Shown piece by piece: positions 54,748-64,000 of a stretch of 64,000 nucleotides of DNA. Source of the stretch: Nostoc sp. S13 (lineage in GTDB: Bacteria; Cyanobacteriota; Cyanobacteriia; Cyanobacteriales; Nostocaceae). The notes under the pieces are model-generated. The model did no database searches. It was not told the origin of the DNA and saw only the letters and a program-made list of their open reading frames with translations. Position 1 is the stretch's first letter. The number at the start of each line of letters is the position of its first letter. The stretch is from the NCBI RefSeq assembly GCF_029379315.1, contig NZ_JAQYWQ010000001.1, positions 62,001 through 126,000 of the forward strand, written 5' to 3'. A program made the position numbers and the translations under genes.

Positions 54748-55404
54748 ATGGTATTTAACACTGAGCAAATAGACAATCAAAAATCAACCATAGCAATTAT
54801 GATTCTTGCTGCGGGTGCATCGACTCGTATGGGTACACCAAAACAACTATTGCTTTACCAAGGACGTAGTTTTTTGGAATACATTATAGAAATAGCGATC
54901 GCTTCAGTTTGTCAACCTGTAGTAGTAGTACTTGGAGCAAATGCAGAACAGATTTATCCCCAAATTAAGCAACTTCCCGTTAGAGTAGTTAATAACTTGG
55001 ATTGGGCTTGTGGAATGAGTGCTTCAATCAAAAGCGGTATTGAATTGTTGAATAATCTTCCTCAAAAAATAGAAGCAGTAATTATTACACTTTGCGACCA
55101 GCCATTTGTTTCTCACCAAATTATTAATCAACTAGTGGATACCTATTATTCGGCAAAAAAGCCGATCATTGCTTGTGAATATGGGGGTACATTAGGTGTA
55201 CCTGCTCTATTTAGTCAGAGATTTTTTTCAGAACTTGCTGCTTTGAAAGAAACTTCAGGAGCAAAAAAAGTTATTAATAATAATCTGAATGAAGTGTTTT
55301 CTATTTCGTTTCCACTAGGGGATATCGATATTGATACACCAAAGGATTACGAACAATTGCTATCAATGGCCAGCGCTTCTCAGTTGAGTTTAAAACAGAC
55401 CTAA
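54748..55404 (+). CDS. mocA: Molybdenum cofactor cytidylyltransferase (MocA-like)
   Basis: This 218-residue nucleotidyltransferase has the signature LAAGASTRMGTPKQLLLYQG, a CGMSASIKSGIE motif and CDQPFVSHQIINQL. It fits MocA, which adds CMP to molybdopterin for PaoC/xanthine dehydrogenase-type enzymes in bacteria that use the dinucleotide cofactor. The C-terminus (FPLGDIDIDTPKDYEQL) is typical of the NTP_transf_3 family. It lies directly behind xdhC in the same operon. Assignment to cytidylation rather than another NTP transferase rests on this neighbourhood. Confidence 0.85.
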   Translation: MVFNTEQIDNQKSTIAIMILAAGASTRMGTPKQLLLYQGRSFLEYIIEIAIASVCQPVVVVLGANAEQIYPQIKQLPVRVVNNLDWACGMSASIKSGIELLNNLPQKIEAVIITLCDQPFVSHQIINQLVDTYYSAKKPIIACEYGGTLGVPALFSQRFFSELAALKETSGAKKVINNNLNEVFSISFPLGDIDIDTPKDYEQLLSMASASQLSLKQT

Positions 55405-55480
55405 CCCCCAGCCCCTTCCCTTGTAGGGAAGGGGAGTAAGATTCAAAGCCTCTCTCCTTTTAGGAGAGAGGTTTGGAGAG
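55405..55480. terminator. Two strong hairpins between convergent genes
   Basis: CCCCTTCCC-TTGTA-GGGAAGGGG and CCTCTCTCC-TTTTA-GGAGAGAGG lie in tandem between mocA and the glycosyltransferase gene, which converge here. The same hairpin type is a common dispersed Nostoc repeat, and here it probably serves as a bidirectional terminator. Confidence 0.55.
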
Positions 55481-55523
55481 AGATCAAAGTATATTGCATA
55501 AAAACGAAAAACGCTATAGGAGC

Positions 55524-57743
55524 TTATTTTCCCTCAATATACTTCTGCCACATCTGCTCATAAACCTTTTCCATCTCACGGGTAAACTGTTTGCCATTCC
55601 ATAGTGATGCTGTTTGCCGCGATGCTTTCAGCTTCAAAGCAACTTGCTGGCGTAAAACTTCATCCTTTCCCAAACGTACACCCCATTCTATATACTCTTC
55701 ATCCGTCCAAGCAATGCCTTCTGTAATACCCGCATTCATCATCATGGTGTAGCTATTACGAGCTGCAAATTGTTCACCAACTCGCGTCACCAAAGGGATG
55801 CCCATCCACAATGTTTCTAGAGTTGTTGTCGCTCCGTTGTAGGGAAATGTATCTAATACAATATCAGCAATGCCTAAATTAGCACGATGAACTGCCTCTG
55901 AATGAACTATTGGTAAAAATCGTAATCGAGAACAATCTACACCTTCTTCTTCAGCAATTTGGTAAAAGAAGCGTTTAATTGTTTCCTCCTCAGCAAGTCC
56001 TTTAATCAAAAAGTAGCTGTTAGGTACTTGTTTAATAATTTGCATTTGCCACCTTGTCGTTTCTGGATGGCGTTTATATCCTCTTTGGGCGCTGAGATAT
56101 ACAACGGTATCCATAGGAATATCCAAGTCATCGCGGCGGAGAGTTGGTACACCAACTTCAAAACCATCTACTGCTATGTAAGTTTGGGGTAATCGCCAGA
56201 TTTTCTCTGTATAGTAATTTTGTGCATTATCTGGCAGTACATAAGGGTCTGCGATAAAGTAATCAATTGCAGGTATGCCTGATGCATCCCACCCCAGCCA
56301 AGTAACTTGAATTGGGGCTGGCTTGAGTGCCATCACTTCAGTGGTAATATCTAGAGTGATACTATCAAGGTCGATTAAAATATCAATTTCATCTTGATAT
56401 ATCTGGTCAGCAATTTCCCAGCCATTCATACCTAATTGACGAGCTTTTCCTGCCTGACCTAGATACCACTCTTGGAGATAATCAGTTGCTAATTTGTAGT
56501 TAACAAAATAAGTATGAATATCAAATTTATCTCGATCATGATGTTGAAATAACCAACGAGCTAGCCAACCAACAGAATGATTTCTGAAAGCGTAAGATAT
56601 ATAACCTATTTTTAATTTTTTCGGATAGTTTGTTAAAGATTGATGATTAATGATTTTATGAGTATAGTTCTTTCCTTCTGATTGGCCAAAAGATTGAATA
56701 TAATTATTAAAAATCTCAGCTAACTGATTATGAATAGCTCGAAATTCAGCAGGGGCATCTTTAATGTGAGGTATCGCAAAAGATGGCGTAAGTAACCGTA
56801 ATATTCTTCCTTCTTCTAAAGGAATTCGTTCAGCTTTAATAAACTGTTGAAACACAGTTTCCAATTCTTGACAAGTTGTACATATCTCTTGCCAATATCC
56901 TCCTGCTGACATTAGACCCCTTAACAGCAAATGGAGTGCAAAAATTTTATCAGCCAAGCTTTCTGATAAGGAATAACACAATCTAGCTGTCTCTATACCT
57001 TGAGAATAATTACGAGCATCTTGATAAAAAGTCGCTAAGTGCCGCAAAATTTCTACATTATCTGGCTCCAATCGTAAATGCAATTCTAGCAGAGATGCTG
57101 CTAGTAAAGGCTGCCGCAAAGTATGACCAATTTCCATAGCAGCAGGAAGCAGGATAGAGAAGCATTGATGAGTATCAGAGAAATAAGGTAGACTAGCTTC
57201 TATTAAATTTAGATTAATTTCATGTAAAGTAACAGTATTTAAAAATTCTTTTAAAAATTGGATTAATAATTCGGTATTAATTTCTATATTTTCTTTTGCA
57301 TTTAAGCTTTCAATTAATCCCCACTCATTCAAACTATCAATTTCTTCAAATTTTTGCAACTTGATAGAAAGTATAAGAATTTGAAGCAAATTATTTATAT
57401 AACTAGGGTTAATTTCCCGCATATGCTGGCGAATTAACCAAGCAAGAGAATATTCCGCCAGTGTTTCACGCCTTTCAGCTTCTATTTGCAAAACTTGAAA
57501 TAGTTCATTTGTCCAAATTTGTAACTGTTCTTCATCTGCCTCTGTCATTGGCAGCATCCAAGTCATTTGAGCTTCTGCTTCTTGCCCTTGTAATAGCAAT
57601 AGTAGTCCTAAATGCCAATAATAAGAAATAGCATTTGGTTCTATCGCTATTGCTTGCTCATATAACTGTGCTGCTTGCGAATATTTTTCTTGAATAAAGT
57701 ATTGTTCAGCTTGATTTTGCCAATTATATATATCAGTAATCAT
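55524..57743 (-). CDS. TPR/GT41 (O-GlcNAc transferase/SPINDLY-like) glycosyltransferase
   Basis: This is a 739-residue protein. The N-terminus has TPR repeats (YSQAAQLYEQAIAIEPNAIS), with further helical repeats to about residue 330. The C-terminal half is a GT41-type glycosyltransferase: KLKIGYISYAFRNHSVGWL, APIQVTWLGWDASGIPAID, YLSAQRGYKRHPETTRWQM, and DIVLDTFPYNGATTTLETLW with MGIPLVTR. These enzymes move a sugar from a nucleotide donor onto Ser/Thr of proteins. ATG 57743 is chosen over an upstream start at 57821. It is 140 bases downstream of the pilin gene, same strand, so pilin could be the substrate (inference). Confidence 0.85.
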   Translation of the reverse strand: MITDIYNWQNQAEQYFIQEKYSQAAQLYEQAIAIEPNAISYYWHLGLLLLLQGQEAEAQMTWMLPMTEADEEQLQIWTNELFQVLQIEAERRETLAEYSLAWLIRQHMREINPSYINNLLQILILSIKLQKFEEIDSLNEWGLIESLNAKENIEINTELLIQFLKEFLNTVTLHEINLNLIEASLPYFSDTHQCFSILLPAAMEIGHTLRQPLLAASLLELHLRLEPDNVEILRHLATFYQDARNYSQGIETARLCYSLSESLADKIFALHLLLRGLMSAGGYWQEICTTCQELETVFQQFIKAERIPLEEGRILRLLTPSFAIPHIKDAPAEFRAIHNQLAEIFNNYIQSFGQSEGKNYTHKIINHQSLTNYPKKLKIGYISYAFRNHSVGWLARWLFQHHDRDKFDIHTYFVNYKLATDYLQEWYLGQAGKARQLGMNGWEIADQIYQDEIDILIDLDSITLDITTEVMALKPAPIQVTWLGWDASGIPAIDYFIADPYVLPDNAQNYYTEKIWRLPQTYIAVDGFEVGVPTLRRDDLDIPMDTVVYLSAQRGYKRHPETTRWQMQIIKQVPNSYFLIKGLAEEETIKRFFYQIAEEEGVDCSRLRFLPIVHSEAVHRANLGIADIVLDTFPYNGATTTLETLWMGIPLVTRVGEQFAARNSYTMMMNAGITEGIAWTDEEYIEWGVRLGKDEVLRQQVALKLKASRQTASLWNGKQFTREMEKVYEQMWQKYIEGK

Positions 57744-57882
57744 TGTGATTCTCTGAGAAAATTTTATGAGAAATATAATTGTGAACGACTTACATAATGG
57801 AAATAAAGTGGATAGAAGCATCTACCCACTTGGAAAAATATTTAGCTGAGAGACAATTTAGATACTCCTTGTCCTTGGTTGG

Positions 57883-58437
57883 TTACTTAGCCAAAGAGGT
57901 GAAATTGGCAGGACAACTAGCTGATCCAGCGGTGTAGGCAAATGTAGCGCCAGTTGCATTTGTACCACCGTTAACCATAGCGGTATTAGATTCACACAAA
58001 ACAGCTATGGTAGTAGCTTCACTGGTAGCAGCTTGGGTTGTCAGCTCTACACCACCAATATAGGCTTTGAGAGGCGCAGTGGCAAGTATTACTATTCCTT
58101 GGTTGGCTACTGTAGTACCGAGCGTATCTACAACAGCCGCGTATTTGTAATTTACGGTTTGTGTTGCAATACCAAGTCCTAAAGTACCAATTGAACTTGT
58201 AAATGCAGTATTTTCTAAGTAATAAGCTTGCTGTGCGCGGTTCATGGAACCTGTATATGTTTTAGCTTCCGACTGCTTGGCTTTGTTAGCTTGGTTCAAG
58301 AAAGAAGGCAGGGCGATCGCAGACAAAATACCGATGATGATAATTACTACTAGTAATTCAATAAGTGTAAAACCTTCATCTCCCTTCTTCTTGGTGAGGA
58401 TGTGTTGGAGAAATTTGGCTTTTAGTTCGGTTTTCAT
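57883..58437 (-). CDS. pilA: Type IV pilin-like protein
   Basis: This is a 184-residue prepilin. The prepilin peptidase site is GDEG|FTLIELLVVIIIIGIL with cleavage after G22, a Glu at mature position 5 and the usual N-terminal hydrophobic helix. The mature part is Ala/Thr/Ser-rich, with paired cysteines near the C-terminus (VLCESN, SASCPAN) that can form the D-loop disulfide. The ATG at 58437 is used because the upstream extension to 58575 is unrelated. Ser/Thr-rich segments (TTQAATSEATT) are plausible glycosylation sites. It heads a two-gene cluster with the GT41 enzyme. Confidence 0.88.
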   Translation of the reverse strand: MKTELKAKFLQHILTKKKGDEGFTLIELLVVIIIIGILSAIALPSFLNQANKAKQSEAKTYTGSMNRAQQAYYLENTAFTSSIGTLGLGIATQTVNYKYAAVVDTLGTTVANQGIVILATAPLKAYIGGVELTTQAATSEATTIAVLCESNTAMVNGGTNATGATFAYTAGSASCPANFTSLAK

Positions 58438-58641
58438 AAGTGTTTTCCGGGGGTAGAAAGTGATTGCGTGTTCTAGATGTAACTTACCCACCTGCGATCG
58501 CTTTCCTATCACCTTCAGAAAAAAAGTTTGAGGAGATACAATTACATAATCCAGAATCCTTCCATCCCAAATCACACAAACATCACTAAGCGCTTGGTCA
58601 ACATCAGGGGCTAGATTCTCAATTTTAATTGTGGAAGTGCC

Positions 58642-59208
58642 TTATTCAAACTCAGGTGGCCACAACTCTGATATTGCCAGTTCCCAACCTGGTAGCAAGT
58701 CTGGTAGTATCAGCGTGTCGCCATTGTGCAATTCCACCGGAGCTTGGTTTATTCGATAAATCGTTACTGTCAATTTGTCAGGGTCAATCAATATGCCGAC
58801 TACAGATCCAAGTTGCAAAAATAACTGAATCTTCTCCTCAAGTGGTTTGATTCTGTCGCTTTTAGATTTAATTTCAACCATCAGGTCTGGAACTAACTCT
58901 ACAAAATCGCGTTTGGTTTTTTTCAGTCGTTCAGCTTTAACAAAAGACACATCAGGAGCACGTAAGTTTCTTTTTTCTAAGTCGTCCTCTTCTATTCTAG
59001 ATAATATGAAGCCTGCGCTAGAGCCAGTCACTCGCCCTAGCTTGCGCGACATTACCTAAATATTCAAGAAGGTACTCAACCGAGTGCCAATTTCTTCTGA
59101 CTCGTAATCTGATGGCCCTATAACTATAATTTTCCCTTCTACCAGCTCCATCTGCCATTCTGGATGCTCGGTTTGTAGCTCCTCTAAGTCTGTAATGGTG
59201 AAAGACAT
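58642..59208 (-). pseudogene. Uma2-family gene with a single in-frame TAG
   Basis: The frame starts with ATG at 59208 (MSFTITDLEELQTEHPEWQM, then VEGKIIVIGPSDYESEEIG), hits TAG, and continues in frame as VMSRKLGRVTGSSAGFILSR and LRAPDVSFVKAERLKKTKRD to 58642. Uma2/DUF820 proteins normally have a Trp before the VxxRKLG segment, so TGG to TAG explains the stop. The 136-residue part from ATG 59052 carries most of the catalytic core (DLMVEIKSKSD), so residual function is possible. The full length would be 188 residues. Confidence 0.75.
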
Positions 59209-59318
59209 AATATTACAGAAAATACTCTTATATGTATCATAAGTACCGCACTATACGAAAGCTACAATGTATTGTATTCAAAGAAAAACGGCTGTATAGT
59301 TTGCCATTAGTAGCATCA

Positions 59319-59426
59319 ATGAAAACAGATGTAATTTTTTATGAACTTATAAAGGAACTACCAGAGATATTTTTTGAACTTATTGATAACGGTTCAGAGG
59401 ATGTTTTAAAAGTATTGAGCGCATAG
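59319..59426 (+). pseudogene. DUF2887 (Rpn-like nuclease) N-terminal stub
   Basis: MKTDVIFYELIKELPEIFFE with LIDNGSEDVLKVLSA is the start of a Rpn-family (recombination-promoting nuclease/DUF2887) protein, which normally runs 200-300 residues. The stop comes after 35 residues and no continuation is found. The remainder of 59209-59525 holds a dispersed palindrome (GCGTAGGCGTAGCCCGTCGC near 59450). Confidence 0.55.
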
Positions 59427-59525
59427 TACCGTAGGCATTTTGCGTAGGCGTAGCCCGTCGCAGACATCGCTTACCATCTGACGTAGTCAATCACAGTTTA
59501 TTATGCTATATTAAACGTAGTCGTT

Positions 59526-60914
59526 ATGAGTTTGGATATGGTCATCACTAACCCCACAGTAGAAAACTTAGTAATTATCGGTTCTGGTCCAGCAGGGTAC
59601 ACAGCCGCCATTTATGCCGGACGCGCCAACCTGAAACCCGTTGTATTTGAAGGTTTCCAAGCCGGGGGTTTACCTGGTGGGCAACTAATGACAACCACGG
59701 AAGTCGAGAACTTTCCTGGGTTTCCCCAAGGCATTACCGGGCCGGAACTCATGGATCAGATGAAGGCACAGGCGGAGCGATGGGGGGCTGAACTATATAC
59801 TGAAGATGTTATCTCAGTTGACTTGAGTCAGCGTCCCTTTATAGTGCGATCGCAAGAAAGGGAAATTAAAACTAACAGCATCGTCATTGCTACTGGTGCA
59901 ACTGCAAAGCGTTTGGGTTTACCTAACGAACATGAATTTTGGAGTCGGGGAATTTCTGCTTGTGCGATTTGCGATGGTGCAACACCAATTTTTCACGGCG
60001 CAGAATTGGCTGTAATTGGTGCTGGCGACTCGGCGGCGGAAGAGTCAATTTACCTCACCAAATACGGCTCTAAGGTGAATATGTTGGTACGCACTGATAA
60101 GATGCGGGCTTCTAAAGCCATGCAAGACAGGGTTTTGAGCAATCCAAAAATCCAGGTGCATTGGAATACAGAGGCTGTAGATATCTTCGGTAACGGTCAT
60201 ATGGAAGGGGTGAAAGTCCGCAATACCAAAACTGGTGAAGTGAGCCAACTGCACGCTAAGGGTTTATTCTACGCTGTTGGTCACAGTCCGAATACCTCTC
60301 TATTTAAGGGGCAATTAGAACTGGATGAGGTGGGTTACGTTGTCACCAAGCACGGTACTGTAGAAACCAGTGTGGAGGGCGTTTTTGCTGCTGGCGACGT
60401 GCAAGATCATGAGTTTCGGCAAGCAATTACGGCTGCGGGTACTGGTTGTATGGCAGCGATGTTAGCAGAACGTTGGTTATCATTCAGTGGCTTAATTCAA
60501 GAATTTCATCAACAGTCAGAAACAGCAAATAATGAATTAGAACATCAGCCAGCCAAAAAGACTGAAGCCGAGGAAGAAGCTGAATTTAATTTGAATGGGA
60601 CGCGCCATCAGGGAGGTTATGCTTTACGGAAATTGTTCCATGAAAGCGATCGCTTACTCATGGTTAAATACGTCTCTCCTGGTTGCGGCCCTTGTCATAC
60701 CCTGAAGCCAATTTTAAATAAAGTGGTGGATGAATTTGACAGCAAAATTCACTTTGTGGAAATTGACATCGACAAAGACCGAGATATTGCTGAAAATGCT
60801 GGTGTGACCGGAACGCCAACAGTTCAATTATTCAAAAATAAGGAACTGGTGAAGGAAGTTAAAGGTGTGAAGCAAAAGAGCGAATACCGTCAGTTGATTG
60901 AAAGCAATTTGTAA
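59526..60914 (+). CDS. NTRC-type NADPH-thioredoxin reductase fused to thioredoxin
   Basis: This is a 462-residue fusion. Residues 1-320 form a thioredoxin reductase ([20 protein letters not shown], redox pair CAIC in [31 protein letters not shown]). After a charged linker, residues about 355-462 are a thioredoxin with active site CGPC in [14 protein letters not shown]. This is NTRC, the single-chain system known in plants and many cyanobacteria, which uses NADPH to reduce 2-Cys peroxiredoxins and other targets. ATG 59526 is the first start; a GTG a few codons in is also possible. Its 3' end overlaps the convergent next gene by 25 bases. Confidence 0.92.
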   Translation: MSLDMVITNPTVENLVIIGSGPAGYTAAIYAGRANLKPVVFEGFQAGGLPGGQLMTTTEVENFPGFPQGITGPELMDQMKAQAERWGAELYTEDVISVDLSQRPFIVRSQEREIKTNSIVIATGATAKRLGLPNEHEFWSRGISACAICDGATPIFHGAELAVIGAGDSAAEESIYLTKYGSKVNMLVRTDKMRASKAMQDRVLSNPKIQVHWNTEAVDIFGNGHMEGVKVRNTKTGEVSQLHAKGLFYAVGHSPNTSLFKGQLELDEVGYVVTKHGTVETSVEGVFAAGDVQDHEFRQAITAAGTGCMAAMLAERWLSFSGLIQEFHQQSETANNELEHQPAKKTEAEEEAEFNLNGTRHQGGYALRKLFHESDRLLMVKYVSPGCGPCHTLKPILNKVVDEFDSKIHFVEIDIDKDRDIAENAGVTGTPTVQLFKNKELVKEVKGVKQKSEYRQLIESNL

Positions 60915-63900
60915 GGAAGAGTTTCTGCTTTCGCTTGGGCGATCGCCTGTTGATTATCTGTTGCTAAAGCAATTCGAGTATTAATTCTAGGCAAAAGAGT
61001 TTTCCATTGTGTATCACTCATCTTGCCTAGTAGAGAAATTTCTGGCCCCTCAGTTATATCTACATCACCCTCCATGAGCAAATTCATGGTCAAAGACGAT
61101 AAAAGCATATCAGCTTCTTCCTCAGAAACGTTATGAGTATCTATCAGGAGAGTTATATGACTTTTATCTGGGTGAGTAGTGAGAGTAGAAATGACACTTG
61201 CTAAATCTTGATATAGTAGGTCTTCTGGCTCTGACCAGTCTGGGAAAATAATGAGGTTAATATCTTTTAAGCGGAAATTTTGACTCAGAGTATCTGTAAG
61301 ATATTTACTAAATAGTTCTTGGAAGAGGCTGCCTATTTTAGCTGAGTAAGAGCGGCTATCTAGAAAACTAGGATTACCTTGCATTTTTTCTTTGATTTGG
61401 TCGCTCTTTTGTTGGCGTAATTCAGGATCAGTTCCCAGTGTGATCGCTAACTGTATATAAGACTCTTCACTATCCGCAACTAAATCAGGTACATCTAATA
61501 CTTGCACCATTGCAGCCCCCATTGTAGACCGAAAGGTAGTTCCCCGTCTAGTAATTACTGGTAAATTAACCTGTAGTGGCTCTATCAATGAAGTTGTTCC
61601 AGCAAATGGAAAAGAATCTAGGTAAACATCGGCAATAGCAAAGTATGCTTTAACTTCTTGTCGATTTGGTACAGGTTGAGGATCTAAGACTATCAATTGA
61701 TCTGCTGTTATTCCATGCTTTGAAAATACTTTATTCAAGTGGTTCACAAAAGCTTTTTTAGGATAAGCGTTTGACCAATTTGGACCAAATGGCAGAAGGA
61801 CTAAAACGGAGTTGGGAACAGCAAAAATTATTTTTGCCCACGTATCAATCAGTTCAGGGATAATTTTGAAGTAGTTAGCGGCAGAGATAAAAATAACAGC
61901 ATCGTCAGGAATACCTAAACTTTGTCGCTCACTTTTTACAATTACCTTGTCTTTTTCATTACCATAACTAAAGCAATGAGCAGTTCCTTCCAGTTTCATC
62001 AACTTTTCTTGATATTGCTGTTCTGCCGTTGCCGATGGATCAGTTAGTGTACCAGAGATGTAATAATCAATATGCCGCATTCCTGTTGTTACCACAGATC
62101 CGCCACTCGTGACTTGTATTCTAGCTAACCGATGCATTGATAACAGGCAGATTTGATTCGTTACTGCCGTCACATTGGTAGCAATGAATAATATATCGAG
62201 ATCATCAGCACGAATAATATTTACCTGTTCTGTTAAATCTTGTGGTAGTAGTTTAAAGGAGTTTGCACAGCTTTGGCAATATTGCTCTAGTTGATGACCA
62301 GTTTGATTAAGAGAATACAAAATTACTTCAAAATCTCTACTGATATATTCATAAACAGGAAGAGCCGCAAATGTTTCGGCTGATGGGAGAAAATTGCTGG
62401 CTAATATACCTAAAGTAATTTTTTTTCCGCCTACAGGGTTTTCAGCGAATTCATAATCTATGCCATAGTTTCTAGTTGTGAGAAAATACTCTATAATCTT
62501 TGCTCTTTTGACATAAATATCTTGAAGATTGGCATCATTAAAGTAAACAGGAATAAAATTAGCATTTTTTACAAAGCACTCTAAAAAATCATTCCATTGC
62601 TCAGAATTATTCCGTTCTAGAATTCCACTATGTAAGTAATCAATCCAACATTGGATATAGCGGTAGTAATTATCTGCGTCTCCAATTTTTTGGAAGTAGG
62701 AATGGGAATTAAACAGATATGTCTCATAATCATTTAGTAACCAATGAGGTATGTGTATAATCTCAGGGGGTGCTGGTAACTGCTGAGGATCTAGATAAAG
62801 CATAGCTACCATTAGATACTGAATTATTGTATGAGGATCATTAACTCCTCTAAAGATATCGGTAAGCACTTCATCAACTAAAGTTTGTTCGTTAACAGCT
62901 AATTGCTCATTTTTTAAACCAAGTTTTAGTAGTAATTGATACTTTTTACCCAATTCTCCCATATACAGGCTTTCAATCTGAGAAGTTTGTAAATTCAATA
63001 ATTCAGTAGCGGTTTCATAACGTAACTGACGCAAGTTAGCGAGCGCTAATGGATCACCAGGGTCTTTTTGATACTCTTGAATATAAAGAGAGAATTTATT
63101 AGTGAAATTATTTAATATTTGAATATTACGTTTCTTTAAATACCCTGAAGGATTAAAAGTTAAGTATAATTTTTCGCATTCTTGGTCTATATCGAAAGAC
63201 GAATCTTCCTGCATAAAAGCTTGAACAGCTTCCATCGGTCCTGGCCCATACTCAGAGTACACGGGATGACCGTTGATATTGGTGTCCTCGACAATAAGAT
63301 AGCTTCCAGGCGTCACAAATGGACTATATAAATACAACTCTTGCAGTACATGTTCTGCACGATGATCAGAGTCCAAAATCACCACTACTGAGCTTTTATT
63401 AGCTGTTTTTCGCCGCACCTGTTCTATCATAGCATCAGATGTTGAAGAACCAAGCCAATAAGAAATGCGCGGATGCTGGGGTCGATTGGGGCGCTCTTGG
63501 ATGTCAATACTCACAATTTCACCGTTTCTAATTATGTCACACATTTGTGCCAAAAACAAAGCACTACCGCCATAAAGAGTTCCAGTTTCAATAATAATTT
63601 CTGGCTTAATTTTAAATATAATTTCCTGGTAAATCCATAAATCTAGAGGACACTTATAAACTGGTATTCCCATCCAGTAAGTTTTTTGCCACGTTAGCCC
63701 TCGTTGCTGGGCAGCATTATAGTAAAGTTGATGAAACCACTGAATAATATCTTTTTCTGTGACTTGGGATTGGATTTGGTATTGCATGTTGGTGGTTGGT
63801 TTAATCCAGATTGGATCTTGATGAAATTCTGTAATTTGTTCTCTTATGTCTAGAAATTTTATTGGTTCAAACTTTTTCGTATAAGCTTGCTTGACGGCTA

Positions 63901-64000
63901 AAGAGAAAATATGTTCATATATAAGTTTTTCTTCTCCAACATTATTCTCATAAAATTTGTTGATTATTTTTTCCCCATATCCTATCACCAATTCGCTTTG
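60890..64000 (-). CDS. CmcI-like methyltransferase/GT41 glycosyltransferase fusion (5' end may lie outside window)
   Basis: The frame is open from the window edge; the first possible start inside is TTG 63991. About 1033 residues are visible. Residues about 65-290 match CmcI/rhamnosyl O-methyltransferase proteins ([58 protein letters not shown]). The C-terminal half has GT41-like blocks ([60 protein letters not shown]). A linker of helical, possibly TPR-like sequence joins them. It may methylate and glycosylate a surface polymer or protein. Its 3' end overlaps the NTRC gene by 25 bases, convergent. Confidence 0.8.
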   Translation of the reverse strand, partial: QSELVIGYGEKIINKFYENNVGEEKLIYEHIFSLAVKQAYTKKFEPIKFLDIREQITEFHQDPIWIKPTTNMQYQIQSQVTEKDIIQWFHQLYYNAAQQRGLTWQKTYWMGIPVYKCPLDLWIYQEIIFKIKPEIIIETGTLYGGSALFLAQMCDIIRNGEIVSIDIQERPNRPQHPRISYWLGSSTSDAMIEQVRRKTANKSSVVVILDSDHRAEHVLQELYLYSPFVTPGSYLIVEDTNINGHPVYSEYGPGPMEAVQAFMQEDSSFDIDQECEKLYLTFNPSGYLKKRNIQILNNFTNKFSLYIQEYQKDPGDPLALANLRQLRYETATELLNLQTSQIESLYMGELGKKYQLLLKLGLKNEQLAVNEQTLVDEVLTDIFRGVNDPHTIIQYLMVAMLYLDPQQLPAPPEIIHIPHWLLNDYETYLFNSHSYFQKIGDADNYYRYIQCWIDYLHSGILERNNSEQWNDFLECFVKNANFIPVYFNDANLQDIYVKRAKIIEYFLTTRNYGIDYEFAENPVGGKKITLGILASNFLPSAETFAALPVYEYISRDFEVILYSLNQTGHQLEQYCQSCANSFKLLPQDLTEQVNIIRADDLDILFIATNVTAVTNQICLLSMHRLARIQVTSGGSVVTTGMRHIDYYISGTLTDPSATAEQQYQEKLMKLEGTAHCFSYGNEKDKVIVKSERQSLGIPDDAVIFISAANYFKIIPELIDTWAKIIFAVPNSVLVLLPFGPNWSNAYPKKAFVNHLNKVFSKHGITADQLIVLDPQPVPNRQEVKAYFAIADVYLDSFPFAGTTSLIEPLQVNLPVITRRGTTFRSTMGAAMVQVLDVPDLVADSEESYIQLAITLGTDPELRQQKSDQIKEKMQGNPSFLDSRSYSAKIGSLFQELFSKYLTDTLSQNFRLKDINLIIFPDWSEPEDLLYQDLASVISTLTTHPDKSHITLLIDTHNVSEEEADMLLSSLTMNLLMEGDVDITEGPEISLLGKMSDTQWKTLLPRINTRIALATDNQQAIAQAKAETLPYKLLSIN

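Overview
This window comes from the chromosome of a filamentous, heterocyst-forming cyanobacterium of the Nostoc/Anabaena type. The reasons are frequent HIP1 palindromes (GCGATCGC), the photosynthesis genes petM, ycf39 and nblR, hetF preceded by an NsiR1-type repeat array, short tandem heptamer/octamer repeats, and many small palindromic repeats. I saw no rRNA gene, tRNA gene or CRISPR array.

Region 1 (1-9.9 kb) is mixed and partly accessory. It holds two tandem CAP-domain secreted proteins, an RNase D-like exonuclease, a rhodanese fused to an LEA-like 11-mer repeat tail, an XRE-NACHT STAND gene cut by one in-frame stop codon, an OmpR-type response regulator, a chromosomal HUH rolling-circle Rep gene, and a two-gene retropepsin-like module. 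Region 2 (10-24 kb) is mainly housekeeping: pdxA, petM (34 aa), ycf39, NAD kinase, nblR, a DUF192 lipoprotein, DUF2949, a class V aminotransferase and leuS. Between these lie relics: a TnpB fragment, an EAD10 effector-associated domain, and a DUF433/DUF5615 toxin-antitoxin pair broken by a 100-bp MITE and a nonsense codon.

Region 3 (24-31 kb) is the heterocyst locus: about six copies (four well preserved) of an NsiR1-type small-RNA unit with TCCGGA (DIF+) motifs, then hetF, a small membrane protein and a GAF histidine kinase. Region 4 (31-39 kb) is mobile and decayed: an IS982 transposase, a GST, a membrane protein, a chimeric MFS/Uma2 pseudogene, a VapC fragment, several MITEs, a dihydrouridine synthase and a small RHH/membrane pair.

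Region 5 (39-55.4 kb) looks like an oxidative-metabolism island: a PaoABC-type molybdenum aldehyde oxidoreductase, an SDR, a CDF transporter, Tat-exported aldo/keto and Gfo/Idh reductases, an MFS exporter, an alpha/beta hydrolase, and the XdhC/PaoD and MocA genes that would mature the molybdenum enzyme. Two arrays of a 21-bp palindromic iteron lie upstream of genes in this island. Region 6 (55.4-64 kb) groups a type IV pilin with a GT41/OGT-like glycosyltransferase and a CmcI-methyltransferase/GT41 fusion, plus an NTRC-type thioredoxin reductase-thioredoxin fusion, an interrupted Uma2 gene and a DUF2887 stub.

Two patterns recur. Small TA-target repeats sit exactly on or beside stop codons (rnd-like, nblR, leuS, the 34.8-kb membrane gene). 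Accessory and toxin/defence-type genes are repeatedly broken by a single in-frame stop with conserved sequence on both sides.
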